64,000 bases of DNA from Roseovarius aestuariivivens (lineage in GTDB: Bacteria; Pseudomonadota; Alphaproteobacteria; Rhodobacterales; Rhodobacteraceae). This document shows, piece by piece, positions 42,414 to 51,638 of the stretch. The notes under the pieces were generated by a model that saw only the letters and a program-made list of their open reading frames with translations, did no database searches and had not been told where the DNA came from. The stretch lies in contig NZ_SJEY01000001.1 in NCBI RefSeq assembly GCF_004761875.1, positions 310,001-374,000 of the forward strand, written 5' to 3'. The first letter of the stretch is position 1, and every line of letters starts with the position of its first letter. The translations under genes and the position numbers were made by a program.

Positions 42414-44078
42414 ATGTCCGAGACGCTGCTGCATCGCCTGGCCTGGATCTTCGTCGCGATCTGCGTCGCGCCGATCCTCGCCGCCGCACTGTCGGCCTTT
42501 ACCGGCGATCTGCAGACCTGGCGCGATGTGCTGTCCTCTGTCCTTCCGCGCTACACCCGCACGACCCTCATTCTCGTGCTGGTCGTTGGGTTTTCGACCG
42601 CCGTGATTGGCTCGGTCACGGCATGGCTGGTTACGGTCTATCGCTTTCCGGGGCATCGCTGGCTGGAAATCGCGCTGGCCTTGCCGCTTGCCTTCCCGGC
42701 CTATGTGTTGGCCTACGCTTATACCTACCTGCTCGATCATCCCGGCCCGGTGCAGACCTTTCTGCGCGAGGTGACGGGTTGGGGCCCGCGCGACTACTGG
42801 TTCCCCGAAATCCGCAGCCTCTCGGGGGCTGCGCTGATGCTGACCATCGTGCTTTATCCATACGTCTACCTGCTTGCGCGGGCGTCGTTCCGGCAGCAAT
42901 CCTCGAACGCCTTTCTGGTGGCGCGCACGCTGGGGCGCTCGCCGATGCAGGCCTTCCGCCGCGTGGCGCTGCCCATGGCCCGGCCCGCCATCGCAGGCGG
43001 CGCGCTTCTGGCGGTCATGGAAACCATCGCCGACTACGGCACCGTGGCTTTCTTCAACGTTCAGACCTTCGCCACCGGCATCTATCAGGCGTGGTTTTCA
43101 CTGGGCGACCGGGCGGCGGCGGCGCAGCTGTCGCTTTGTCTGCTCTTCTTCGCGCTTCTGGTCGCTGGGCTGGAACGCGCGCAGCGCGGCCGCGCGCGCA
43201 CGGCCGGGCGCGGCGCGCGCTTCGAGACGATGGAAAAGCCGCGCCTCACCGGGCTGCAGGGGGCACTTGCCTCCGCGCTGTGCCTTGCGCCGGTGCTTTT
43301 GGGCTTCGTCATTCCGGTAATCATGTTGGGAACCATGGCCATCGGATCGGGGCAGGATCTTTTCTCGGCGCGCTATCTGGGCCTGATGCAGAATTCGGTG
43401 CTGCTCGGTGCGGTCGCGGCGGTCCTGACCGTCATGGGCGCGATCCTCATCGGTTTTCGGGCCCGCACCCGGCCTTCGCGCAGCTCGAAGCTCATGGTGA
43501 TCGGAGCGGGCCTCGGCTACGCCATTCCGGGCGGGGTGATCGCGGTCGGGCTGATGGTGCCCATGGCGGCGCTCGACAACTTGATCGACGACGTGATGGA
43601 GGCGAGGTTCGGCATCGACACCGGGCTTTTGATCACCGGTTCGATCTGGCTAATGGTGGTGGCCTATATGGCGCGCTTCATGGCCGCCGCACTCAATGCC
43701 TATGACAGCGGCATGGCCACAGTGCCGGGACATTTCGATTCCATCGGTCGGTCGCTGGGCCAGCCGGGACCCAAGCTTTTGTGGCGGGTGCACCTGCCGG
43801 TGGCACGCAATTCGGTGCTGACCGCGCTGCTTATCGTCTTCGTCGACGTGATGAAGGAACTGCCCGCCACGCTCATTCTGCATCCCTTCAACTTCCAGAC
43901 GCTGGCCGTGCAGGCCCACCGCCTGGCCGCGGACGAACGCCTGTCCGAGGCGGCGATGCCGTCGCTGGTGCTGGTCGCGTTCGGCCTCTTGCCGGTGATG
44001 ATCCTCTGCCGCTCCATCGGGCGCGAGGATCCGGGCCGCCGCGCGGCGCGTATGGGCATAGCCGTCAAGACCGGGTGA
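42414..44078 (+). CDS. Iron(III) ABC transporter permease (FbpB/AfuB-like)
   Basis: A 554-residue permease with two fused transport halves, each with ~6 helices and its own EAA loop (VARTLGRSPMQAFRRVALPMARPAIAGG in the first, IGRSLGQPGPKLLWRVHLPVARNSVL in the second). VMKELPATLILHPFNFQTLA near the end is a marker of ferric-iron permeases. ATG 42414 is preceded by GGGGGAAAG; ATG 42360 in the same frame is possible. The binding protein and ATPase are not in the window, so this is an orphan permease next to hemP. Confidence 0.88.
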   Translation: MSETLLHRLAWIFVAICVAPILAAALSAFTGDLQTWRDVLSSVLPRYTRTTLILVLVVGFSTAVIGSVTAWLVTVYRFPGHRWLEIALALPLAFPAYVLAYAYTYLLDHPGPVQTFLREVTGWGPRDYWFPEIRSLSGAALMLTIVLYPYVYLLARASFRQQSSNAFLVARTLGRSPMQAFRRVALPMARPAIAGGALLAVMETIADYGTVAFFNVQTFATGIYQAWFSLGDRAAAAQLSLCLLFFALLVAGLERAQRGRARTAGRGARFETMEKPRLTGLQGALASALCLAPVLLGFVIPVIMLGTMAIGSGQDLFSARYLGLMQNSVLLGAVAAVLTVMGAILIGFRARTRPSRSSKLMVIGAGLGYAIPGGVIAVGLMVPMAALDNLIDDVMEARFGIDTGLLITGSIWLMVVAYMARFMAAALNAYDSGMATVPGHFDSIGRSLGQPGPKLLWRVHLPVARNSVLTALLIVFVDVMKELPATLILHPFNFQTLAVQAHRLAADERLSEAAMPSLVLVAFGLLPVMILCRSIGREDPGRRAARMGIAVKTG

Positions 44079-44082
44079 CGAC

Positions 44083-44772
44083 ATGGGCGCAGGCAGCAGG
44101 TTCATCACGCTCGCGCTCTGGCTGATTGGTCTGTCGGCGGGCGTGGCGCAAGCGCAAGCGCAGACACAGGATTGCCCCACTTTTTTTCGTTTCGTCGATT
44201 TCGGGCTGCGCGCCGGGGATGCGCGCCTGCATCGCGGCGGCGTGGTTTTCCGGGCCGAGGATTTCGACGGCCAGACCCTGCTTTTGCGCGACCGCGCGCT
44301 TTGCATGCACGTGGCCGAAACGTCGAAAGACGGGCGCGGCAACCCCATCCCGGTCGTGTCGCGGATCGAGTATTATCCCGCGGCGACGGGCCTTGAGCTG
44401 TTGCGGATCACGCGCATGCCTGACGCCGTCGCCACGGCGGAAAAGGCCGCCGCGCAACACCACGGGGCGCTGACAGAGACCGGGACCCGCGTGGCGCGGG
44501 GCGTGCGGTTTCTGTGCGTCCAGCAACCGGACGCAGGCACGCTCAGTTGTCAGGTTGTGTCGCCGTTTCTGGGGCTTGGCCCGCTCACCGTCTATTGCGA
44601 TGCCGCCCGCTGTGACATGCCGGCGTTGGCGATCCACGCGCATCTGACGGTCACGGCGGCGTGGCCTCGTGCGGGCAAGCCGTCCCCTGACCTTGAAACC
44701 ACCGGGGCCCGGATCGCCGACAGGGTCGACGCGATCCACGGCTTTCTCGCGCCGATATCCTCGGGCCTCTGA
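44083..44772 (+). CDS. Exported hypothetical protein
   Basis: A 229-residue protein with a signal peptide (about 1-25, cleaved after AQAQA). No domain is recognised. It contains five cysteines (C31, LC74, FLC, LSC, YCDAARC) that could form disulfides in the periplasm. It follows the iron permease by 5 bp and is likely cotranscribed, which hints at an envelope function linked to metal uptake. It ends ~40 bp before the tmm terminator in convergent orientation. Confidence 0.7.
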   Translation: MGAGSRFITLALWLIGLSAGVAQAQAQTQDCPTFFRFVDFGLRAGDARLHRGGVVFRAEDFDGQTLLLRDRALCMHVAETSKDGRGNPIPVVSRIEYYPAATGLELLRITRMPDAVATAEKAAAQHHGALTETGTRVARGVRFLCVQQPDAGTLSCQVVSPFLGLGPLTVYCDAARCDMPALAIHAHLTVTAAWPRAGKPSPDLETTGARIADRVDAIHGFLAPISSGL

Positions 44773-44810
44773 TCCGTCGGTCCCGGGTTGCATCGGCACG
44801 CTGCGCCAAT

Positions 44811-44849
44811 AAAAAAGCCCCGGCCGCAGGGGAGACGCGCGACCGGGGC
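44811..44849 (-). terminator. Intrinsic terminator of tmm
   Basis: Reading the minus strand, a 7-bp perfect stem GCCCCGG/CCGGGGC is followed directly by a run of six T. It lies 27 bp after the tmm stop codon and is the most canonical Rho-independent terminator in the window. Confidence 0.8.
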
Positions 44850-44875
44850 AAAAGCGATCGGGAAAGACCGCCGGT

Positions 44876-46219
44876 TCACGTCTGCAGATAACTCTCCAGG
44901 CTGTCGTCCATCGCATCCTTCCACGGGGTGTGGTGCGGCGGGGCCTTCTTGCCGGTCATGGGCGAGGTGTAGCCGTGGTTGCGGAACTCCATGATGTTCT
45001 TCTTCTTGTGCTTCTTCCACTCGTAGAACGCCTGACAAGCGGCATCGACGTCAAAGCTCGGGTAATCCGTCTCATCGATCAGTTCCTGCACGTAATCGCC
45101 CTGGTACTTGATGCAGCCGTAATCGTCCTCCAGCGCGTCCTCGGCGGCCTCGCGGGCCTTGGGGTCGGCCTCCATCGTGGCCTGATCGGGCAGGGCGATC
45201 TTGCCCATTATGCAGTCGCGCACCCACCAGGCTTGCGCGTCGAACATGTTGAAGGTGAACCACTGGTCCTGCATGCCGAGGTAGAACATCTTGGGATTGT
45301 GGTTCCAGACGACCCCTTTGTAGAGATCCGCCGCCGCCAGCCGGTTCGCGGTCTTGAGCCGCAGGTCGTCGGGCAGGAAGGGGAAGTGATGCTTGTAACC
45401 GGTGCACAGAATGATGGCGTCGACGTCCTTGGTAGTGCCGTCCTTGAAATGCGCGGTGCGCCCCTCGACCTTCACCAACGCGGGCACCTCCTTCCAGTTG
45501 TCGGGCCAGTCATAGCCCATCGGCGCGGTGCGATGCGCGACCGTGACGGACTTGCAGCCGTACTTCCAGCACTGGCTGCCGATATCCTCGGCGGAATATG
45601 ACGTTCCGAGAATGAGAATATCCTTGTCGGTGAATTCACGGGCATCGCGGAAGTCATGGGCGTGCAGGATGCGCCCGTTGAAGGTTTCGAAGCCCGGGTA
45701 GTGAGGCACGTTCGGGGTCGAGAAATGGCCTGTTGCGACGATCACGTGATCATAGTCTTCCACGGTTTCCTTGTCGGCCTTGGTGTCTCGCGCGGTGACG
45801 GTGAACTTGCCCGTCGCGTCGTCATAGCGCACGTCGCGCACCACGTTGTTGAACCGGATCCAGTCGCGCACGCCCGCCTTCTTCACCCGGCCTTCGATGT
45901 AATCGAACAGCACGGCGCGCGGCGGATAGCTTGCGATCTCGCGGCCGAAATGCTCGTCGAAGGTGTAGTCGGCGAACTCCAGGCCCTCCTTGGGGCCGTT
46001 CGACCACAGGTACCGGTACATCGACCCGTGGCAGGGCTCGCCGGCGGCATCTACGCCGGTACGCCAGGTGTAGTTCCAAAGCCCACCCCAATCCGACTGT
46101 TTCTCAAAGCAGACCACGTCTGGAATGTCTTCGCCCTTCTGCTTGGCGGACTGGAAGGCGCGCAATTGCGCCAATCCGGATGGGCCTGCGCCGATCACGG
46201 CCACTTTCTTCTTGGACAT
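44876..46219 (-). CDS. tmm: Trimethylamine monooxygenase
   Basis: A 447-residue flavin monooxygenase matching the bacterial Tmm type. FAD binding is GAGPSG at 10-15, the FMO fingerprint [11 protein letters not shown] is complete, and the NADPH fold is in [18 protein letters not shown]. Segments such as [18 protein letters not shown] and [20 protein letters not shown] are highly characteristic of Tmm from roseobacters and SAR11. It oxidises trimethylamine to trimethylamine N-oxide with NADPH and O2 (also DMS to DMSO). ATG 46219 has a GGGAGAAAAG ribosome binding site. It is divergent from an SBP homologue; a candidate operator lies at 46235-46249. Confidence 0.94.
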   Translation of the reverse strand: MSKKKVAVIGAGPSGLAQLRAFQSAKQKGEDIPDVVCFEKQSDWGGLWNYTWRTGVDAAGEPCHGSMYRYLWSNGPKEGLEFADYTFDEHFGREIASYPPRAVLFDYIEGRVKKAGVRDWIRFNNVVRDVRYDDATGKFTVTARDTKADKETVEDYDHVIVATGHFSTPNVPHYPGFETFNGRILHAHDFRDAREFTDKDILILGTSYSAEDIGSQCWKYGCKSVTVAHRTAPMGYDWPDNWKEVPALVKVEGRTAHFKDGTTKDVDAIILCTGYKHHFPFLPDDLRLKTANRLAAADLYKGVVWNHNPKMFYLGMQDQWFTFNMFDAQAWWVRDCIMGKIALPDQATMEADPKAREAAEDALEDDYGCIKYQGDYVQELIDETDYPSFDVDAACQAFYEWKKHKKKNIMEFRNHGYTSPMTGKKAPPHHTPWKDAMDDSLESYLQT

Positions 46220-46234
46220 AAGCTTTTCTCCCTG

Positions 46235-46310
46235 ATTGGTATGAACCAAATAATTGACTTTGGTACTTTTGGTTCCTTTAATTAAGCCAAAGCCTGAACC
46301 AGTCTGTCAA
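46235..46310 (-). promoter_or_regulatory. Candidate tmm promoter and operator region
   Basis: TTGGT-ATGA-ACCAA (46236-46249) is an inverted repeat 17 bp upstream of the tmm ATG. On the minus strand it reads CATACCAAT, a word that also occurs at the start of the gntR gene (49391-49399). Further TTGGTA and TTGGTT copies are at 46260-46274. A TTGACA box on the minus strand at 46305-46310 is a possible -35 element, although its -10 partner is weak. Together they suggest a GntR-type repressor site between promoter and start. Confidence 0.5.
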
Positions 46311-46341
46311 CAAATTCCTGCACCCTCTCACCGGAGCCCGC

Positions 46342-47634
46342 ATGCAAACCTCCAGTTTTGCCCAGAGACTGGCCATATCGGGGGCCATGCCCCGGCTTTC
46401 GGTCGGCATGGCCGAAAAGGTCGATATCGGTTTTCTCGCGCCACTGTCCGGCCAGGCCGAAAGCTGGGGGCGCCCGGGTCTGCACGGCTGCCGTATCTGG
46501 GAGCGGTGGGTCAATCGCGCGGGTGGGGTCCTGATCGGCGGGCGGCGCTATCCGATCGCCATTCACGCCGAGACCTGCGGGCCGACGGCGGAATCCGCCC
46601 GGCAGGGCGCGGCGCGCCTCCTGCAGGCGCATGACATCAAGCTGATGTTGATGCTGGGCGGCGATTCCTTCGCGGCGGTGGCCGACGATCTGATGTCGCG
46701 GCGGATCCTGACCTCGACGCTGCTACCGTCGGACCTGTCGCCCGATTCCCCCTTTCTCATCGCCCCGTCCGAGGTGCATCCCGTCTACGTCGTCACAGGT
46801 GTCGACTGGCTGGCGCGCACGCAGCCCGGCCTGCGCCGGGTGGCGCTTTGCGCCCAGCAGGACGGCATGGGCCTGCCGTCGCTCGCCACCTACCGCGCCG
46901 CCTTCAAGGCGGCGGGCCTCGAGATCGTGGCCGAGGTGCAATACCCCGCCGAGGGTGCGCCCGCGGGTGAGGTGGTGCAGCCCATGCTGGACGCCGCGCC
47001 GGATCTGCTGTGCTGGTGTACCTCCTACACGCCCATGGTCCACGCGATGACCGAATACGCCCACGCACAGGGCTTTGACGGACGGATCCTGTCCTGCACG
47101 CTCGACCATTACGAAACGCTGGTCGACAAGCTGGGCGCTAAGTTCATGGAAGGGGTCACCTTCCAGTTCCCGGATTTCGACGATCCGGCGCTGGCCGAAA
47201 AGGCCTTTTTCTTCAATCAGCCCAAGGTGTTTTACGAAGAATACCAGCGCGCCTACCCCGGAAGCTGGACGGCGGTCAGCTGGGAGTACGCGGCCATTCT
47301 CGATATCTGGCACGCTGCCGTGGAAAAGGCCGATTCGGTCCAGCCGGCGACCGTGCTGGCGGCGATGAAACAACTGGGGCAGGTGACCCACGCCTTCGGC
47401 GCGGCGGAATGGTGGGGTGAGGATCTCTTCGGGATCGCAAATGCGCTGGTAGGCGACTGGCCGGTGGTCATTATCCAAAGCGGACGCGCCCGGGTGGCCG
47501 AGTTCGGCTCAGTGCCCGACTGGCTGCGCCGGCACGAACCGCTTTTGCGGGCCGAGATGGAGGCGCTCGGCCAGCTCTGGCACCAGCGCCTGACCGGCCC
47601 CGCCCCGGAATTGGGGGCGCGGTCGATCGGCTGA
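46342..47634 (+). CDS. Branched-chain/urea-type substrate-binding protein homologue without signal peptide
   Basis: A ~430-residue protein of the Peripla_BP_6 (LivJ/UrtA/AmiC) fold, from VDIGFLAPLSGQAESWGRPGLHGCRIWERWVNRAGG to the end. The first 30 residues (MQTSSFAQRLAISGAMPRLSVGMAEK) lack a signal peptide or lipobox. ATG 46378 or 46402 may be the real start, also without signal. No permease or ATPase is adjacent. Two explanations fit: an exported protein with an atypical signal, or a cytosolic ligand sensor like AmiC. The tmm gene is divergent, ~120 bp away, so it may sense or deliver a methylated amine. Confidence 0.78.
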   Translation: MQTSSFAQRLAISGAMPRLSVGMAEKVDIGFLAPLSGQAESWGRPGLHGCRIWERWVNRAGGVLIGGRRYPIAIHAETCGPTAESARQGAARLLQAHDIKLMLMLGGDSFAAVADDLMSRRILTSTLLPSDLSPDSPFLIAPSEVHPVYVVTGVDWLARTQPGLRRVALCAQQDGMGLPSLATYRAAFKAAGLEIVAEVQYPAEGAPAGEVVQPMLDAAPDLLCWCTSYTPMVHAMTEYAHAQGFDGRILSCTLDHYETLVDKLGAKFMEGVTFQFPDFDDPALAEKAFFFNQPKVFYEEYQRAYPGSWTAVSWEYAAILDIWHAAVEKADSVQPATVLAAMKQLGQVTHAFGAAEWWGEDLFGIANALVGDWPVVIIQSGRARVAEFGSVPDWLRRHEPLLRAEMEALGQLWHQRLTGPAPELGARSIG

Positions 47635-47936
47635 CGCCGTGCGTTCCGGTCTCGCGCCCACGCCGGTCGATCCCACCACGGATAAACGCGGCCCAAATTG
47701 TGATGAAAGCCCAAAAGTGGTACGATCATCTCGGTTTTAAGGCGGCTTGTCGAAGGCGACAGGTGTTACAAGGCGTCGTCGCGGCGTGTTTGAATTCCAC
47801 TTGGCCCCGCGCCATGCGCCGATGATCGCGTGATATTCATATGTCATTCCGTACGCGGCGTTTCCGCTTCTTGATGGTCCGGTTGCCCGCGTTTCAAGCA
47901 GGCGAAATGGGCCTTGCCGACAGGGGATTATTGATC

Positions 47937-48578
47937 GTGAGATTTCCGAAGACTTCGCTTCTTGCATCGCTGATCCTTGCGATATCGGTTGCAGATCCGT
48001 CGCGAAGTCAGACCGAGTCCGCGCCACCTGCAAATGAGACCGAGATATTCGCGGCGCTCGTGGTGCATCTCGCGGAAAACGCGCAAACCATACAGTCAGG
48101 GCGATACACGGATGGTCGCGAGATGGGACCGATCTGCGATCAGTTTGGCTACAATGTCTGTGAATCCGAGGCGTTTCTGGGGATCCACGACACCGGTGAA
48201 TCTTGGCTCGCGAAAAGCCTGCTCAAGACGGACGGTCGGGTGCTGATCGATGTCCGTGGTCCGACCGAGCGGGCATGGGCCGATCTGGGACGTGCTTCGG
48301 TGGAGACCATCGTTTACGGCGTCGACGGCTACGATCCCCTCTCCATCAGCGAACTCGACCGCGCAGCGTTCGCGGAGACCGTGAGCGAGGCGCTTGGCGG
48401 CAAGACGCGCCCCGTCGCCGTCATCTGCTCGTTGGGCGTCCGCTCTCGCGCGGCCGCGATGGCCCTGCGCGAGGCGGGCTTCACGGATGTGGTCAATGTC
48501 GCGGATGGCGTGCTGGGCAATGCCGCCGGCGATGGCTATGCTGCAGTTCTGGGAATACCGGTAGACATGCCGCAATAG
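47937..48578 (+). CDS. Exported rhodanese-domain protein
   Basis: A ~213-residue protein starting at GTG 47937 with a signal-like N-terminus (KTSLLASLILAISVADPS) and a preceding AGGGG ribosome binding site; the frame is open back to ATG 47841. Its C-terminal half is a rhodanese fold: VLIDVRGPTERAW, and the active-site loop VICSLGVRSRAAAMALREAGF with a Cys at the persulfide position. The region before it has two further Cys (CDQFGYNVC). It may handle sulfur or selenium groups in the periplasm. The ~300 bp upstream, to 47634, has no gene. Confidence 0.8.
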   Translation: MRFPKTSLLASLILAISVADPSRSQTESAPPANETEIFAALVVHLAENAQTIQSGRYTDGREMGPICDQFGYNVCESEAFLGIHDTGESWLAKSLLKTDGRVLIDVRGPTERAWADLGRASVETIVYGVDGYDPLSISELDRAAFAETVSEALGGKTRPVAVICSLGVRSRAAAMALREAGFTDVVNVADGVLGNAAGDGYAAVLGIPVDMPQ

Positions 48579-48655
48579 GCTTGCCCGGCTTGTACTCGTT
48601 GCCGACGCTATGGTCGCGCGTCTGCGCAGCTTAAGGGAACAAAGGAAACTGCGGC

Positions 48656-49393
48656 TCAATCGTCCTGCAGCAGCAGCTTTTGTTCTTCCACGAGATGCAG
48701 CTTGATGAACTCCACCGCCTGCGCCACATCGCGAGATGCGATGGCGTTGTAGAGGGTGTTATAGCGTTTCTGATAAGCCTGCATGCGCTTGGGCGTCAGG
48801 TTGCGGCGGCGCAGCTCGGTGCGAAAGCCCTGCCGGTAGGTCTCGACCGTAAGCCGGTAGCAGGACGCCAGAAGCGGATTGCCGGTGCCCTCGGCGATCT
48901 GCAGGTATAGCTGTTCTTCCAGCGCGATAAAAGCGTCGGCGTCTGTGCTGACGGCCTCGATCTGCGACAGGGTTTCGCTCAGCCCGGTGATCATGCGCGG
49001 CGTCATGTTCACCACCGCGAGCCGGACGATCTCGGGCTCCAGGATGCCGCGCACCACGAGATGATCGAGCGGGCTGGTTTCCTCGGCCAGGGCACCGGCA
49101 TCGGCCTCGGCGCGCGGCGCGGAGCGGTAGGTGACGAAACTGCCCGAGCCCGCGCGGCGGCGGATCACCTGCTGGCTTTCCAGCACGTCGAGCGCCTCGC
49201 GCACCGTGTTGCGCGCCACGCCAAGCTCGGCCGCCAGCGTGCGTTCGGACGGCAGGCGCGTGTCGCGCGGATAGGTTTCGGACTTGATGCGCGCGAAAAG
49301 CGTGTCGACGACGATCTGCACCGTCGCGCCGATGGGCTGGGAATAGACGATCCCGGTGTCGCTGTCGTCGCTGATCTGTCCCATCGCCACCAT
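48656..49393 (-). CDS. GntR family (FCD domain) transcriptional regulator
   Basis: A 245-residue regulator. The winged HTH is at about 30-95 (RIKSETYPRDTRLPSERTLAAELGVARNTVREALDVLES). The C-terminal FCD domain (~105-235) is all helical and binds small organic acids or amines with a metal in many members (LVVRGILEPEIVRLAVVNMTP; HLVEEQKLLL). The start may be ATG 49393 or ATG 49384; the former lies inside the palindromic operator. Its leader shares the CATACCAAT word with the tmm promoter, so tmm is a likely target. Confidence 0.9.
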   Translation of the reverse strand: MVAMGQISDDSDTGIVYSQPIGATVQIVVDTLFARIKSETYPRDTRLPSERTLAAELGVARNTVREALDVLESQQVIRRRAGSGSFVTYRSAPRAEADAGALAEETSPLDHLVVRGILEPEIVRLAVVNMTPRMITGLSETLSQIEAVSTDADAFIALEEQLYLQIAEGTGNPLLASCYRLTVETYRQGFRTELRRRNLTPKRMQAYQKRYNTLYNAIASRDVAQAVEFIKLHLVEEQKLLLQDD

Positions 49394-49415
49394 ACCAATT
49401 TCGCCCTATTGGTAT
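49391..49415. promoter_or_regulatory. Candidate GntR autoregulatory operator
   Basis: An inverted repeat ATACCAAT (49392-49399) and ATTGGTAT (49408-49415) with an 8-bp spacer, plus an additional ATTGGT 2 bp further. It overlaps the first ATG of gntR and lies in the divergent region toward the thioesterase gene. The CATACCAAT word also occurs in the tmm leader. Confidence 0.6.
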
Positions 49416-49497
49416 AAATTGGTCTGATAGGGTCGTAAAGGTCTTTCGGCCGCGCCGCCGCCTTGGCAGGGCGGCCGGGCTGGGGCATAAGGGGCTC

Positions 49498-49980
49498 ATG
49501 ACGACGGATGCGCTATTCCTGTCCGGGCTGCACGAGGTCGAGCAGGGCTGGATCGATTACAACGGCCACATGAACATGGGCTATTATACCGTGCTCTTCG
49601 ATCGCTGCGCGGACGAGGCCTATGAGGCGATGGGGTTCGGCCCGGCCTATATCGAGGCCACCGGCTTCACCACCTATACCGCCGAGTTCCATATCCGCTA
49701 CCTGCGCGAGCTAAAGCTCGGTGATCAGGTGCGCTGTTCCTTCCGGATGGTGGATTTCGACGAAAAGCGCTTTCATTTCTTCCAGGAGATGATCCACGCG
49801 GACGGCTGGGTCGCGGCCACGGGCGAAAGCCTGGCGCTGCACGTGGACACGCGTGGCCCGAAGGTGGCGCCGATGCCCGAGGCGCGCGTAAAGGCGGTCG
49901 AGGCGATGTACGCGCGCACGTCAGATTTCCCGTTGCGCGAGGATCTCGGCCGGTCGATCGGGATAAGGCGCAAGACCTAG
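49498..49980 (+). CDS. Hotdog-fold thioesterase family protein
   Basis: A 160-residue protein of the 4HBT hotdog fold: EVEQGWIDYNGHMNMGYYTVLFDR has the conserved Asp-Tyr-x-Gly-His-x-Asn active-site stretch, followed by EFHIRYLRELKLGDQV. Closest in look to the betainyl-CoA thioesterase group that belongs to carnitine breakdown, but substrates vary and this is only a suggestion. The gene is divergent from gntR and shares the operator region, so it may be under the same control. Confidence 0.82.
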   Translation: MTTDALFLSGLHEVEQGWIDYNGHMNMGYYTVLFDRCADEAYEAMGFGPAYIEATGFTTYTAEFHIRYLRELKLGDQVRCSFRMVDFDEKRFHFFQEMIHADGWVAATGESLALHVDTRGPKVAPMPEARVKAVEAMYARTSDFPLREDLGRSIGIRRKT

Positions 49981-50039
49981 CCACGCGATGCATCAGCATC
50001 GCCGCACTCCGTAGAATATCTGTGACCGGCTAAAGAGCG

Positions 50040-51548
50040 TCAGAGGCCCAGCTTTTTCTGCACGATCTCGTTGACAGCCTTGGGGTTCGCGGTGCCGCCC
50101 GTGGCCTTCATCACCTGACCCACGAACCAGCCGGCAAGCTTGGGGTTCGACTGCGCCTTTTCCACCTGGGCGGGATTGTCGGCGATGATCTGGTCCACAG
50201 CAGTCTCGATGGCGCCGGTATCAGTGACCTGTTTTAGGCCGCGATCCTCGACGATCTTGTCGGGCGCGTCGCCGGTCTCGATGTGGATTTCCAGAACGTC
50301 CTTGGCGATCTTGGTCGAGATCTCGTCTCGCGCGACCATGGCCAGAATGGCGGCGTTGACCTCTGGCGCGGCGATCTCCCGCGCGCTCAGCTCGGCTTTG
50401 TTGGCGCGGCCCAGCACCTCGTTAATGATCCAATTGGCAGTCTTCTTGCCGTCGCCGCCGCCGACGGAGTCCTCGAAATACTGCGCAAGATCCTGATCGG
50501 CGGTGAGCACGCTGGCATCATATTCCGTCACGCCATAGTCCGCGACAAAGCGCGCCTTCTTCTCGTCGGGCAACTCGGGCAGGGAGGCCTTAATCGCATC
50601 CACCCAGTCCTGCTCGATCGTGAGCGGCAGGAGGTCGGGATCGGGGAAGTAGCGGTAATCATGCGCCTCTTCCTTGGACCGCATCGAGCGCGTCTCGCCC
50701 TTGTCCGGGTCATAAAGCCGGGTTTCCTGCACCACCGAACCGCCCGATTCCAGAATGCCGATCTGGCGGCGCGCCTCATAGTCGATGGCGGCCTGGATAA
50801 ACCGCATGGAGTTCATGTTCTTGATCTCGCAGCGCGTGCCGAGATGGCTGAAATCCTGCGTCTCCTGATACTTCTCATAGGCGCCGGGCCGGCAGACCGA
50901 CACGTTCACGTCCGCGCGCAGATTGCCGTTCTGCATGTTGCCGTCACAGGTACCAAGGTAGCGCAGGATCTGGCGCAGCTTGGTCACATAGGCCGCCGCC
51001 TCTTCGGGGCCGCGAATGTCGGGGCGGCTGACGATCTCCATCAGGCAGACGCCGGTGCGGTTGAGATCGACAAAGCTCATCGCCGGGTCCATGTCGTGGA
51101 TCGACTTGCCCGCGTCCTGCTCCATGTGAATACGCTCGATCCGCACCTTGCGTGCGATACCGGGCTCCATGTCCACAAGGATTTCGCCCTCGCCGACGAT
51201 CGGGTGGTAAAGCTGGCTGATCTGATAGCCCTGCGGCAGGTCGGGATAGAAATAGTTCTTGCGGTCAAACGCCGACCAGAGATTGATTTCGGCCTTGAGG
51301 CCCAGCCCGGTGCGCACCGCCTGTTCCACGCAGAATTCGTTGATCACCGGCAGCATGCCGGGCATGGCGGCGTCCACGAAGGCAACGTTCGAATTGGGCT
51401 CCTGCCCGAACTCGGTTGAGGCGCCGGAGAAAAGCTTGGCGTTCGAGGCGACCTGCGCATGGACCTCCATGCCGATCACCAGTTCCCAGTCATGCTTGGC
51501 CCCGGCGATCACCTTGGGTTTCGGGGTCTCATAGGTCAGGTCCAGCAT
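50040..51548 (-). CDS. gatB: Aspartyl/glutamyl-tRNA(Asn/Gln) amidotransferase subunit B
   Basis: A 502-residue subunit of GatCAB. GatB holds the kinase site that phosphorylates Glu-tRNA-Gln or Asp-tRNA-Asn before amidation by Gat[14 protein letters not shown] and the cradle segments [14 protein letters not shown] and [18 protein letters not shown] are diagnostic. The C-terminal helical YqeY/tail domain ends [18 protein letters not shown] 51548 is used; the open frame upstream is non-conserved. gatA and gatC are not in the window. Confidence 0.97.
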   Translation of the reverse strand: MLDLTYETPKPKVIAGAKHDWELVIGMEVHAQVASNAKLFSGASTEFGQEPNSNVAFVDAAMPGMLPVINEFCVEQAVRTGLGLKAEINLWSAFDRKNYFYPDLPQGYQISQLYHPIVGEGEILVDMEPGIARKVRIERIHMEQDAGKSIHDMDPAMSFVDLNRTGVCLMEIVSRPDIRGPEEAAAYVTKLRQILRYLGTCDGNMQNGNLRADVNVSVCRPGAYEKYQETQDFSHLGTRCEIKNMNSMRFIQAAIDYEARRQIGILESGGSVVQETRLYDPDKGETRSMRSKEEAHDYRYFPDPDLLPLTIEQDWVDAIKASLPELPDEKKARFVADYGVTEYDASVLTADQDLAQYFEDSVGGGDGKKTANWIINEVLGRANKAELSAREIAAPEVNAAILAMVARDEISTKIAKDVLEIHIETGDAPDKIVEDRGLKQVTDTGAIETAVDQIIADNPAQVEKAQSNPKLAGWFVGQVMKATGGTANPKAVNEIVQKKLGL

Positions 51549-51638
51549 CGAAGGCGCTCCGTCATGGCTTTCCCGCGCGGTTCTAGGCCAAGCCCCCGGC
51601 GCGGGCAAGGGGCGGTTGGCCCTTGCCCGCGCACGTGG

